DNA of 64,000 nucleotides from Flagellimonas sp. MMG031 (GTDB lineage Bacteria; Bacteroidota; Bacteroidia; Flavobacteriales; Flavobacteriaceae), in contig NZ_CP157804.1 of the NCBI RefSeq assembly GCF_040112705.1, positions 250,501 through 314,500 on the forward strand, read 5' to 3'. Position numbers and translations under genes: made by a program. Shown piece by piece: positions 1 through 9,032 of this stretch (position 1 is the stretch's first letter; each line of letters begins with the position of its first letter). The notes under the pieces were generated by a model that ran no database searches, was not told the origin of the DNA, and saw only the letters and a program-made list of their open reading frames with translations.

Positions 1-3000
1 TTCGTAGGCCAGGCCCAATCGCACTTTGGATCCCAAAAAACCGCGCCATACCAATGAGGGTGCAAGCTGTAAAGTACGGATGCGTACCCGATTGTAATCC
101 AAGCCTAAGGGTTCTGTATCATCATTGTTGACCGTTTCGTTTCCAAAGCCGAAAAAGTTACGGGTAAAGTTGGGACTCGTAAACTTGGCATACACCTCAA
201 GGTTCACTTTGTTAAATACATGGGCAAACTCTCCACGATAGCCCAAATCAAACCCATCCGTGGCAAAATAATAGGCCGCATTAAAGGTATGTTGCTGCGT
301 AAATGGGTTTTTCCTAAAACCGTTGAAGGTATAGGTATCGGTAAGCCCAATGCGTACGCCATCGTCAGGATTAAAGCCAATCGTAGGTAATATTTGATTG
401 TTACTGGCCTTGATGTTCAAAAACTCATAAGTGTTAGTGTCATAATCCCTTACAAGGCGAATCTTTCCACCGTAGGCTTCGTCCAGCGTATTTTTTTTGT
501 CTTTAAAATCGTAGACCGATAATTTCTTGGAGCCTTCGGAAATTTTGTACACATCGTTGTTTTGCCCCCCCACAATGCGAACCTTTATTTGTGAGGTTTC
601 GGTACGGGCATCGAATACATCATCATCGTCCAGACCGTACACCCATATCTCCTTGGTATGGGCTGGATCATAAACCTTGTTGAAGAACAAATCGGTCATT
701 TCCCCTACCTTGATGCGATATGCTCGAACCTCAACATGACCGTTGGGCAATGATACGATATTGAAGTAATCATCCTTGTCCGTTCCAGTGACCACACTGT
801 AGCGATTCAAAACAGCGAAATAGTCCTTCGCAGTCTGAACCAGGTTAGCTTTTCTGGCCAATAGTATCCGTTTGATTTCGGTCAACGTTTCGTCCCTGAC
901 CTCTTCTGGAAATGCCAAAAATGCTTCATCGATGATTTCTTCGTTCAGATTTTGCTGAATGAATTCGGCCTGCTCTACCCATGTGTCCAAATCGGTTTCT
1001 GATAACAGGGCCATATCCAAGGCAAAGGTGCGGGGGGAAGAAGTGAATCCTTCCACACTTCGTATTTCTTCGTGGAAACCTTCAAAAATCCGTAATCCAG
1101 GTACGGCCCTGGAACCAAAGCCCATGATCAATCCGTCTCCCCAGCGGGAAAATACTTGGTCCCTGTCCCGAGCAATCGGTTTGTAGACTTTGTTGCCCTC
1201 TTCGGTTTCAAACTCTGCCCACCTCCATTGATCCACGTGTCTATCCCAATCCCCGATCATAATATCAAAAAGCCGGGCCTTGGCGTACTCCTTCTGGTCA
1301 ATGCTATACTCTTCATCTTCGCGGAGCTTGTCCATCAGGTCGTAGGTGCTTTCGATTTTTTTGGTATATCCGAAGCTTTTGAGATTATCATGATCATCGG
1401 AAACATGCTCCTCGATCATATAAAGGCTGTTTCCGAATTCTTTATTGTAATCTCCCAAAACCGATTGTTTGGGCACATAATATAATTTGGGGTTGGTGTG
1501 GAACATCCCTAAGGCATCGGAAAGTTTACCTATGGTAAATGGGGCATAGGGATGTGCTCCGGTATACAGGTCCAGCAACAATTCTTGGGTATAGGTGTCC
1601 TGAAATTCCCCAATGATATATTGCTCTTGGAATGCAATGGCCTGCAGGTATCTTTCGGCGCTCTTCCTTAAATCCCGCATAACATACTCCCGACCTTGCT
1701 TATCTGCCAATCGCAGGGAATTGGATTGGTTGCCGCCACCTTTCCGTACCACAGTGAGTCCTCCAAAAAGTGTATCCAATCGCACCGTAGGTGCCTTGAT
1801 CTGGGTCCCGTAATATTTTCGATACCGCTCTCCCCAAAGCCATTTATGGAATTTGCTTTTTTCAATATCCTCTTGAGCGTAGACCGAAGCCATTTGATAC
1901 GCCGGAAAATCATCATCCATCTCGATTTTCTTGGTTGGCCGATCGGGAGGAAGAACCGGTGTATTGTACAATACAGTGTCTGTTTCCGTTCCGTGGAACA
2001 CCACATCGGAAGAACCATCTTTGTACACGGTCAAAACCGCATACCCGTTCATTCCTGAAGAAAACTTACTGCCATTTAGCAATCGGGTTGCTCCGGTTTT
2101 AGCTCCAGAACCACTAACGATCTGAGGCTTTCCAAATTCTTCAATATATTGGAGCGTATGTTCGTGTCCTGATGCGAAAATAATCTTATCAGAATATTGC
2201 GATAGCGTCAGGATTCGCTTCTTTAACTCGTTGTACAACTGATTGGAAAGGTCTTCTGCGGATGCGCCCGATGTCTTCCGTAGCAGATTGATGGCTGCAC
2301 CCAAAAATGGCATGGGCACCTTACCTCCACTGGGATAAAGCCCCTGCTTAAATGAGAATTGCCCTCCGTGCACTCCATAGGACAACAGGGGGTGGTGCAT
2401 GGCAATGATCACCGTTTTGTCCCTGTTCTTTTTAATCAAACTTTCCAGTTCCTCAAAAAACCGTCCCCTACTTTTGATTTCGCATTCATCGTTCATGGTG
2501 GGATGCTTGTCCCAATTGACCAAGTACCACTCTGTATCAATGGCAATGACCATAACTTTGTCACTGATCTCTATATCCTCAATGGGGCAGCCGTTTTCGG
2601 GTTGAAAGGCCTCATTATCATCCAATACATCCTCTACATACTCCTCTACGCGTTTCAGGCCTTTCAAACCGTCGCTATACCAATCATGGTTTCCTGGGAT
2701 AAATAGTGGTCTGCCTTTAAAGTCTTCCAAGGTGGCCAACTGGGCATCCAAATAATGTTTGGATTGCCGATAGGCCTCTGGGTCGTCATCTTTATCCACA
2801 AAACCAGCGGGATAAATATTATCTCCCAAAAAAATAGCGGTACTGTTGGGCTGGGCGCTCTCCAGTTCTTTCTTGAACCTTTTCAAGGTGGGGTTGAGCT
2901 CTCCCATGGGAGATTTTCCCGCGTCACCAATCAGGTAGAAGGTATGCTCCACTTCCTTTTGAAATTGGCCAGTGGTACCCGGGTAAGAATCCGCATACTT

Positions 3001-3066
3001 GGTTTGGTAGGTGGCGCAACCATGCAATACGCCGATGAGCAGGGCTAGCAAGTAATGTTTCTTCAT
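1..3066 (-). CDS. Lipoprotein calcineurin-like phosphatase fused to outer-membrane beta-barrel domain (3' end outside window)
   Basis: Read directly from the minus strand: an open frame from ATG at 3066 to the window edge (about 1022 residues, no stop). A short signal peptide ends in a lipobox (LHGC, Cys17). Residues about 40-330 carry the metallophosphoesterase motifs in order: GDAG, GDNIYPAG, GNHDWYSDG, HHPLLSYG and SGHEH, so all usual metal ligands are visible. The rest is long; the end reads like beta strands of a surface-antigen type barrel (alternating aromatic and polar residues). Predicted role: cell-envelope phosphatase anchored in or exposed at the outer membrane; substrate unknown. 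It diverges from the HD-PycTM gene with only 53 bp between the starts. The barrel assignment is an inference from residue pattern. Confidence 0.85.
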   Translation of the reverse strand, partial: MKKHYLLALLIGVLHGCATYQTKYADSYPGTTGQFQKEVEHTFYLIGDAGKSPMGELNPTLKRFKKELESAQPNSTAIFLGDNIYPAGFVDKDDDPEAYRQSKHYLDAQLATLEDFKGRPLFIPGNHDWYSDGLKGLKRVEEYVEDVLDDNEAFQPENGCPIEDIEISDKVMVIAIDTEWYLVNWDKHPTMNDECEIKSRGRFFEELESLIKKNRDKTVIIAMHHPLLSYGVHGGQFSFKQGLYPSGGKVPMPFLGAAINLLRKTSGASAEDLSNQLYNELKKRILTLSQYSDKIIFASGHEHTLQYIEEFGKPQIVSGSGAKTGATRLLNGSKFSSGMNGYAVLTVYKDGSSDVVFHGTETDTVLYNTPVLPPDRPTKKIEMDDDFPAYQMASVYAQEDIEKSKFHKWLWGERYRKYYGTQIKAPTVRLDTLFGGLTVVRKGGGNQSNSLRLADKQGREYVMRDLRKSAERYLQAIAFQEQYIIGEFQDTYTQELLLDLYTGAHPYAPFTIGKLSDALGMFHTNPKLYYVPKQSVLGDYNKEFGNSLYMIEEHVSDDHDNLKSFGYTKKIESTYDLMDKLREDEEYSIDQKEYAKARLFDIMIGDWDRHVDQWRWAEFETEEGNKVYKPIARDRDQVFSRWGDGLIMGFGSRAVPGLRIFEGFHEEIRSVEGFTSSPRTFALDMALLSETDLDTWVEQAEFIQQNLNEEIIDEAFLAFPEEVRDETLTEIKRILLARKANLVQTAKDYFAVLNRYSVVTGTDKDDYFNIVSLPNGHVEVRAYRIKVGEMTDLFFNKVYDPAHTKEIWVYGLDDDDVFDARTETSQIKVRIVGGQNNDVYKISEGSKKLSVYDFKDKKNTLDEAYGGKIRLVRDYDTNTYEFLNIKASNNQILPTIGFNPDDGVRIGLTDTYTFNGFRKNPFTQQHTFNAAYYFATDGFDLGYRGEFAHVFNKVNLEVYAKFTSPNFTRNFFGFGNETVNNDDTEPLGLDYNRVRIRTLQLAPSLVWRGFLGSKVRLGLAYE

Positions 3067-3119
3067 ATTGCACGACGTTAATACCAAAATTTCGTAATTT
3101 GGAATTCCAATCAGAATAT

Positions 3120-4310
3120 ATGTCGGAAATTGTTGATAAAACTAAACACTTCGTTTCTAAACTTTTAACGGAGGAACTTGACCCCAAGTTCTTGTACCAC
3201 AACTTGCGACATACCGAACGAGTAGTCAAAAGTACTAAAGAATTGCTCAACTATTATAACTTGGGCGATACGGAGAACGAACAACTGCTATTGGCGGCTT
3301 GGTTTCACGATGTAGGTCACATTAATGGCCATGAAGACCATGAAGAAAGTAGTTGTAAGCTTGCTTCTGATTTTCTTAGGGAACAGGGCTACGACCAAAA
3401 GGGAATCCATCAGGTGTGCACCCTCATCATGGCCACCAAAATGTACAGCGAACCCCAAACCTTGCCGGAAGAAATTATCCGCGATGCCGATATGTCTCAT
3501 TTCGCCAAGCGAAGTTATTGGGAAACCACCGATTTTTTAAAGGAAGAATTCAAGCAATTGGGGATTGCAGACTATTCCTCCAAAAAGTGGCGGGACAAGA
3601 ACATCAAAATGTTCCGCAAGCACCAGTTTTACACGGATTACGCAAAGGAAAACTGGGAAGATGGAAAGCAGAAAAACTTGAAGCAGCTCCTCAAAGAGAA
3701 AAAGGCCGAAAAAAAGATTGCCAAAAAAGAAGCCCTCAAAGCCAAATACAAAAGCGAAAGTCCCGACCGAAGTGTACAAACGCTGTATCGGGTAACCTTA
3801 AAAAACCACTTGAAACTGAGCGATATTGCCGACACCAAGGCGAACATCCTGTTATCGGTGAATGCGATTATCATTTCGCTGGTATTGGCCAATTTGCTTA
3901 CCAAACTGGACAATCCTTCCAATACCTATATGATCTATCCTACCTTGATCTTAATCATGTTCAGTGTCGTTTCCATGGTGCTGTCCGTATTGGCAACAAG
4001 ACCCAATATCACCACTGGCAAGTTCACCAAGGAAGATGTGGAAGAGCGACGTGTAAACCTTCTCTTTTTTGGAAACTTCCATCAAATGGACCTAAAAGAG
4101 TACGAGTGGGCCCTGCAGGAAATGGTGAAGGACAAGGATTATGTGTATTCATCCCTTACCAAAGACCTTTATTATTTAGGTGTTGTTTTGAACAGAAAGT
4201 ACAAGATACTTCGGATTACCTATAACATATTCATGATAGGGATGATCATTTCGGTAATTTCTTTTGGGATTGCCTTCCGATTTTTTGGCCCGGACCGGTT
4301 GATTTTCTGA
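3120..4310 (+). CDS. HD-domain phosphohydrolase fused to Pycsar effector-type transmembrane (PycTM/DUF5706) domain
   Basis: 396 aa from ATG 3120; a TTG 21 bases earlier is less likely. Residues about 20-130 form an HD domain with the metal ligands His31, His63-Asp64 and Asp122 plus extra histidines around 71-74, so it is probably a catalytically competent nucleotide phosphohydrolase. A lysine-rich linker (about 185-212) follows. Residues about 226-390 match the PycTM family: the signature ADTKANILLSVNA at 237-249 leads into hydrophobic segments near 244-262 and 272-292, with a third at 367-387. PycTM domains are the membrane-damaging effectors of Pycsar anti-phage systems, but no uridylate/cytidylate cyclase lies nearby. 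It converges on the GAF gene with one base between stops. Activity and signal are unknown. Confidence 0.85.
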   Translation: MSEIVDKTKHFVSKLLTEELDPKFLYHNLRHTERVVKSTKELLNYYNLGDTENEQLLLAAWFHDVGHINGHEDHEESSCKLASDFLREQGYDQKGIHQVCTLIMATKMYSEPQTLPEEIIRDADMSHFAKRSYWETTDFLKEEFKQLGIADYSSKKWRDKNIKMFRKHQFYTDYAKENWEDGKQKNLKQLLKEKKAEKKIAKKEALKAKYKSESPDRSVQTLYRVTLKNHLKLSDIADTKANILLSVNAIIISLVLANLLTKLDNPSNTYMIYPTLILIMFSVVSMVLSVLATRPNITTGKFTKEDVEERRVNLLFFGNFHQMDLKEYEWALQEMVKDKDYVYSSLTKDLYYLGVVLNRKYKILRITYNIFMIGMIISVISFGIAFRFFGPDRLIF

Positions 4311-4311
4311 T

Positions 4312-6687
4312 CTAGCTGTTGAGTTCCTCCATGAGGTCATCGTAGGTATAGGTGCGCTCGGATTTTTTATCCTTTTGATATAGGATTTCAGCACGAATGG
4401 CTTTCAACCCCGAAACTCCTTGTACACCTTCAAGTTCCACGATTTCGATGTTATTGGTAAAGTAACCTTTGGCTTTTAGGAAACTGATGTATCTCAAATA
4501 TTCCTTTTCGTCCTTGCGCTGGGAGTACACAATGGCCAATTTCCCTTTTTGGGTAAGGCGCTCGTTGGTTCCCTTCACAAAGGATTTATCGATTCGCTTT
4601 TTAATGACCTCGTATCTGGCATTGTAGGTGCCATCCACATCAAAGCGCTTTTCGTCCATCCTAAACCGTATGGCCAAGGACGTACTGTACACCAAGACCA
4701 ATGAAGCCACATCCAACTTAACGGGCAAATGAGGTTTAAGTGCGTAATACTTGTTCTCCATCTCCACCATTACCTGCAACTGCCACAATCTTAGGTTGCT
4801 CAAAAACAGTTCATTGAACTCTCTGTCCTTTGCAATGGAACTGCCGATGTACATATTGTGTTCCACACCGTCGGTTTTGTACCGTTCAAAATAGTGCGGG
4901 AACATTTTTTGGGCCTCTTCCTGCTTTTTATCCAATAGGGCCGCCAATTTCATGTTAGCCTCCATTACACTATCATCGTAGTTTCTACGATGGTCGTAGT
5001 AGCTTTCGGTGGTCTTGTCTATTTTTTGTTTGTACGCTTCAAGTAATCCTGCGATTTCTTCATCTTCCTTTTGTAAATGGTCAAATACAGGGTCTACTTC
5101 CTCTTTAACAAAATCGAAAACCGCTTGTTCGGTGTGGGTAAACAAGGCCTCCTTAACTTCGTTCAGGTAATTGTTGACCCTGAACATCAGTTCCTCATAG
5201 ATGGGAAGTTCATATTTGGAGAAAGCAATTTGGAGGATATCATTGATTTCTGACAGCTGAATCATCAAATCACGTTGGATGGCCAGATTGCGTTCCTTTG
5301 CGGAATCCTTGATATCGATTTGACCGTATAGCGGGTAAACATCCTTAAAGACGATTTCTTTAAAAACGGCTTCGTTGCCCGAAAGCTCATCGGCCATAAA
5401 ACGCTTGGCCTCTTCTTGAAACTTCCAATATACCGACGGGTGTACCGAGGTGCATTCATGCTGGATTACTGCATCAATCAGATTCTCCTCTTCTTCGATG
5501 GTGCGCATCACTGCCGCCACGATGTAAGGCATCACATCGTCCAACTTGTTGGCATTGACGCTATTGAGTTCGTTTACTTTGCCGGAAACCAGTTCCAAGA
5601 CACCCAAAAGTTCGCCGTTAACAGCAATAGGGGCCAAAATGGCACTTCTAATGCCCTGGTCCATCAAATTTTTATAGGGCTGTACTTTGCCTTCAGTTTT
5701 ATTGTAATACTTCTCCACATTGGAAATGGCAAAATACTTGTTCTCCTTAAAAAGCTTTCCATGGGAATAACTACAAAACGTGGAATTACAGTCTTCGGTT
5801 TCCTTTCCATTCAGGATATAGCTATCCATTCCCTTTCCATAAATCTTAAAAAAGCGATCTGCACCGGAATCGTAGCCCGCAAATCCGACCTTAATATCGT
5901 TCAACCTAAAGAAAGATCTAAAGGTATCCTCGAAATTTTCCATAAAGGAGTCGTTCCCACGTTGGGTCTTTCCAATCAAGGTCGACTTGATTTCCGAAAC
6001 GGAATGCTCGGCGGTAACATCGAACATATTGGATATAACAAAACCCCTCGCCAAAAAACTGTTCGGTGGAATTTTTTCCTTCCAGAGATCTAAGTTGTAA
6101 AAGTTCTCCAACAGTTCATCCACATCATCCTGGCTAACGGGCTTTGCTTTGTCTGTTGGGATGATTTCCATAAAATCAGCATTGTACAAAATACGGTAAC
6201 GGCGCATCACACCGTTGGAATCGGGTATATCGAAAAAAAATGGACGTTTAAAATCTAAATTGTAACCGTAATAAAACTGCAAGATCACCGTACACTTCAT
6301 GATGTAATCAAATTCCCTTGGAATGTTGGTGATTTCCGGTTCGTACTCCTCTCCTGCATCCTTCAGAATTTGACGAAACCGTTCAGAAGAGTTAAAAACC
6401 AAGTTCTCGAAGGGCGTTGAAGCTGTTTTTATCTCGTTCTTGGTCAAAATGGGGGCAAAAGAATCCTCTAAAATTATGCTGATTACATCCTTATGTGTCT
6501 CCAACAACGACAGATCGGTGAAGCCTTCACGAAGTTCTGGGTAGGGAGCCTGTGCATCCAAGACATATTTGGCCCGTTGGGCCAAGTGCTTGTTTGAACT
6601 CTTAAGCTGCTCATCGTAATGTTCCAACAATTTGTTGAAACTCACCAATTGAACAAGTGGGCTTTCAGAATGGTAGTCGTGCTTCAT
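4312..6687 (-). CDS. GAF-domain protein of unknown function
   Basis: 791 aa, no signal peptide or membrane segment, so probably cytoplasmic. A GAF-like sensor domain is visible at about residues 240-400, with the typical GIRSAILAPI and NGELLGVLELVSG strands. The N-terminal 240 residues and the mostly helical C-terminal half (about 400-791) match no family I can name. GAF domains bind small ligands such as cyclic nucleotides or nitrogenous compounds; the ligand here is not evident and no kinase, cyclase or phosphodiesterase domain is attached. A perfect TAnnTTTG box lies 26 bases before the start. It lies between the HD-PycTM gene (convergent) and a phosphatase gene (divergent), suggesting a signalling neighbourhood. 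Confidence 0.75.
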   Translation of the reverse strand: MKHDYHSESPLVQLVSFNKLLEHYDEQLKSSNKHLAQRAKYVLDAQAPYPELREGFTDLSLLETHKDVISIILEDSFAPILTKNEIKTASTPFENLVFNSSERFRQILKDAGEEYEPEITNIPREFDYIMKCTVILQFYYGYNLDFKRPFFFDIPDSNGVMRRYRILYNADFMEIIPTDKAKPVSQDDVDELLENFYNLDLWKEKIPPNSFLARGFVISNMFDVTAEHSVSEIKSTLIGKTQRGNDSFMENFEDTFRSFFRLNDIKVGFAGYDSGADRFFKIYGKGMDSYILNGKETEDCNSTFCSYSHGKLFKENKYFAISNVEKYYNKTEGKVQPYKNLMDQGIRSAILAPIAVNGELLGVLELVSGKVNELNSVNANKLDDVMPYIVAAVMRTIEEEENLIDAVIQHECTSVHPSVYWKFQEEAKRFMADELSGNEAVFKEIVFKDVYPLYGQIDIKDSAKERNLAIQRDLMIQLSEINDILQIAFSKYELPIYEELMFRVNNYLNEVKEALFTHTEQAVFDFVKEEVDPVFDHLQKEDEEIAGLLEAYKQKIDKTTESYYDHRRNYDDSVMEANMKLAALLDKKQEEAQKMFPHYFERYKTDGVEHNMYIGSSIAKDREFNELFLSNLRLWQLQVMVEMENKYYALKPHLPVKLDVASLVLVYSTSLAIRFRMDEKRFDVDGTYNARYEVIKKRIDKSFVKGTNERLTQKGKLAIVYSQRKDEKEYLRYISFLKAKGYFTNNIEIVELEGVQGVSGLKAIRAEILYQKDKKSERTYTYDDLMEELNS

Positions 6688-6713
6688 ACACCGTTTAGTC
6701 GAGGTTTCTACTA

Positions 6714-6721
6714 CAAATTTA
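6714..6721 (-). promoter_or_regulatory. Sigma-A -7 box for the GAF gene
   Basis: TAAATTTG on the minus strand, an exact TAnnTTTG match, 26 bases upstream of the ATG at 6687. No TTG at the ideal distance for a -33 element was found; the nearest is 28 bases upstream. Confidence 0.5.
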
Positions 6722-6801
6722 CAAAAAGTAAAGGCGCATATGGTTTTATCAATATCTTTATGGACAAAACGTCCTTTTTTAAGGATTTTAGTACCTTTTT
6801 C

Positions 6802-7698
6802 ATGTCCTCTTCGAGCCGATTAGACAATGCCTACAAAAATGCCAAGGTCATTCCCTTTGATGAAGGCTCCAAATTCATTTTTTTTAGTGATTGTCATCGT
6901 GGGGACAACAGCTTCGCCGACGATTTTGCCAATAATCGGAACATTTACTTTCATGCGCTAAACCATTATTATCGGGAGGGGTTCAGCTACATCGAACTTG
7001 GTGATGGGGACGAGCTTTGGGAAAATATCAGCTTTGACTCCATTTTTGAGGCACACAAGAATGTATACCAATTGTTGCGGAGGTTCCATTTGGAAAACCG
7101 TTTGCATATGCTTTGGGGCAATCACGATATGGTGTACCGCGACCCCGCCTATGTGGATGAGCATCTTTCCCACTATTTTGAGCCCATTGATGGGTCGGAT
7201 AAGGAACTTTTCGAGGGCATTACGTATCACGAAGCTATAGTTTTGAAGCATGCTGAAACGGGTCAGGAGATATTCTGCGTTCATGGGCATCAGGCAGACT
7301 GGTGGAACTATGTCTGCTGGCGGATTGGTCGATTTTTGGTGCGGGTGTTGTGGAAACCGCTTCAGGTAGTGGGCATCGCCGACCCTACGAGTCCTGCCAA
7401 AAATTACAAGGAGCTTATCCGAATCGAAAAGCGCATCAAACGCTGGATTCTTAAAAATGGATTGTTGATTACTATGGCGGGACATACCCACAGACCGAGG
7501 TTTCCAGAGCCTGGGCAAATTCCCTTTTTTAACGATGGTAGCTGTGTGCACCCGCGAAGCATCACCGGTATTGAGTTGGAAAACGGGGAACTATCACTCA
7601 TTAAATGGCACATTGATACGAAGCCAGACGGCACCCTTCAAATTGTTCGGGTATTGTTGGAAGGACCTGAAAAGCTTCGGGATTATATGGATCATTAA
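6802..7698 (+). CDS. Calcineurin-like phosphoesterase (LpxH-like family)
   Basis: 298 aa from ATG 6802; an in-frame ATG at 6760 would add 14 residues but the conserved part begins at the RLDNAYK segment. Metallophosphoesterase motifs in order: FFSDCHRGD, LGDGDELWE, WGNHDM, VHGHQ and AGHTH, giving a complete dinuclear metal site. The spacing resembles UDP-2,3-diacylglucosamine hydrolases and related cytoplasmic phosphoesterases, but the length exceeds classical LpxH (about 240), so the substrate is not assigned. It diverges from the GAF gene. Its stop codon overlaps by two bases with that of the opposite-strand aminotransferase (shared TTAA). Confidence 0.85.
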   Translation: MSSSSRLDNAYKNAKVIPFDEGSKFIFFSDCHRGDNSFADDFANNRNIYFHALNHYYREGFSYIELGDGDELWENISFDSIFEAHKNVYQLLRRFHLENRLHMLWGNHDMVYRDPAYVDEHLSHYFEPIDGSDKELFEGITYHEAIVLKHAETGQEIFCVHGHQADWWNYVCWRIGRFLVRVLWKPLQVVGIADPTSPAKNYKELIRIEKRIKRWILKNGLLITMAGHTHRPRFPEPGQIPFFNDGSCVHPRSITGIELENGELSLIKWHIDTKPDGTLQIVRVLLEGPEKLRDYMDH

Positions 7699-8954
7699 GT
7701 TCGCTTTGCCATCGTTTTGATGGCACTCACGAATTGGTCAAGTTCATTGGTGGTGGTAAACACGTTGGGCGTGATCCTGCAGCCATGGACATTTTCAAAA
7801 TCTATGGCAACGGTCCAGATGTTGAACTCATCCAATAGCGTCTTTGCCATTTCCGAAGGTTTCATATTGGTAAGTCCCACATTGGCAATACCGCAACTGC
7901 GGCGCGGTTCCAAGGGTGTATTGATGACCACATTCTCCACATCCCGGAGTTGGTCGCTCCAATAGCGTTGCAGGTAGCGCATTCGGTTTTCCTTGCGCTC
8001 CAATCCAATCATGTCCAAGTAGTCCACAGCATCATTAATGGTCAAATCTGTATGAACGGGATGGGTTCCTGTATGGTTGAGCCTGCGGATTTTGGTATCA
8101 TCCTCTTCGTGTTCCGCAAACAAGGGCCATATTTTAGAAATATTCTTCTCCGCAACATAGAGCATGCCCGCTCCCAATGGGGAACAAAGCCATTTGTGCA
8201 AACTGGATCCATAGTAATCGCAGTCCAATTCGGCCAAATCTACCCTTATGTGTCCAACACAATGGGCACCGTCCACCATCACCTCGACCCCATGGGCATG
8301 GGCCATATCGCAAATCTTTCGGACGGGCAATATCTGTCCGGTCACATTGATCATATGGCAAATCATCAATAATTTGGTCTTTGGAGTTAATTGCGATTCG
8401 TAGAGCGACACAATTTCCTCATCCGATTCTGGGTGATTGGGCACGGATACCTTTTTGCAAACAATACCATAGCGGTCTTCCATTTGATGAAAATGTATTT
8501 GCATGGCGCCATAATCTTGAACGGCAAAAACAGCTTCGTCACCCTTTTCCCAAGGGAAGCCCCCAATAATCATATCCAGAGACTCGGTGGTATTTCGGGT
8601 AATTATTAATTCCTTTTCAGAACAATTGACGAGTTCCGCCACCCGTGCCGCTGCCTTGTCCTTGTTTTCCCATTGCACGGTACGCATATAGTACGAACCT
8701 TCATAATTTACGTGTTGTACATGTTCGGTGAACTTATTCAGGATGGGAGTGGGAATAATGTTGTAGTACCCACTTTCCAAATTAATGTAATCCGGCTTTA
8801 AGCTGTAATCTTCCCTGATGCGTTCCCAAAATGCTTCACTGTCCTTATCGGGATACGGCCCTTTCTCGGTCATGGCGCCATCCAAAGTAATCGGAAAAAG
8901 AGGGGCGGCCATGGCGGCACTGCCCATATAGCGTAAGAATTGTCGTTTTTTCAT
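7695..8954 (-). CDS. Class V PLP-dependent aminotransferase, exported (isopenicillin-N-epimerase-like)
   Basis: 419 aa from ATG 8954; an upstream in-frame ATG (9011) would put 19 polar residues before the signal and is disfavoured. The N-terminus MKKRQFLRYMG followed by a small-residue stretch resembles a Tat signal with Lys-Arg in place of Arg-Arg. The body is a class V fold: TRNTTESLD for the cofactor phosphate, MVDGAHCVGH with the pyridine-binding Asp, and SSLHKWL with the PLP lysine. Members include cysteine desulfurases and isopenicillin-N epimerases; there is no desulfurase-type catalytic Cys loop that I can identify. The substrate is unknown. An exported PLP enzyme must be loaded with cofactor before Tat export, consistent with that signal type. 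Confidence 0.85.
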   Translation of the reverse strand: MKKRQFLRYMGSAAMAAPLFPITLDGAMTEKGPYPDKDSEAFWERIREDYSLKPDYINLESGYYNIIPTPILNKFTEHVQHVNYEGSYYMRTVQWENKDKAAARVAELVNCSEKELIITRNTTESLDMIIGGFPWEKGDEAVFAVQDYGAMQIHFHQMEDRYGIVCKKVSVPNHPESDEEIVSLYESQLTPKTKLLMICHMINVTGQILPVRKICDMAHAHGVEVMVDGAHCVGHIRVDLAELDCDYYGSSLHKWLCSPLGAGMLYVAEKNISKIWPLFAEHEEDDTKIRRLNHTGTHPVHTDLTINDAVDYLDMIGLERKENRMRYLQRYWSDQLRDVENVVINTPLEPRRSCGIANVGLTNMKPSEMAKTLLDEFNIWTVAIDFENVHGCRITPNVFTTTNELDQFVSAIKTMAKRT

Positions 8955-9032
8955 TTTGGTGTCAGGTTGATTTAAAAAAGAATGGTAATTTTCATTTTTA
9001 CTTGCTTTCAAGATACAACTTATACCCCATAA

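Noticed and set aside
5416..6093. 225-codon open frame on the plus strand inside the GAF gene
   Set aside because: It is a shadow of the minus-strand gene; no recognisable domain and the real gene has a GAF domain across the same bases.
3120..6687. Complete Pycsar anti-phage system
   Set aside because: No pyrimidine cyclase gene in the window; only the effector-type domain is seen, so it is given as a finding and not as an annotated defence system.
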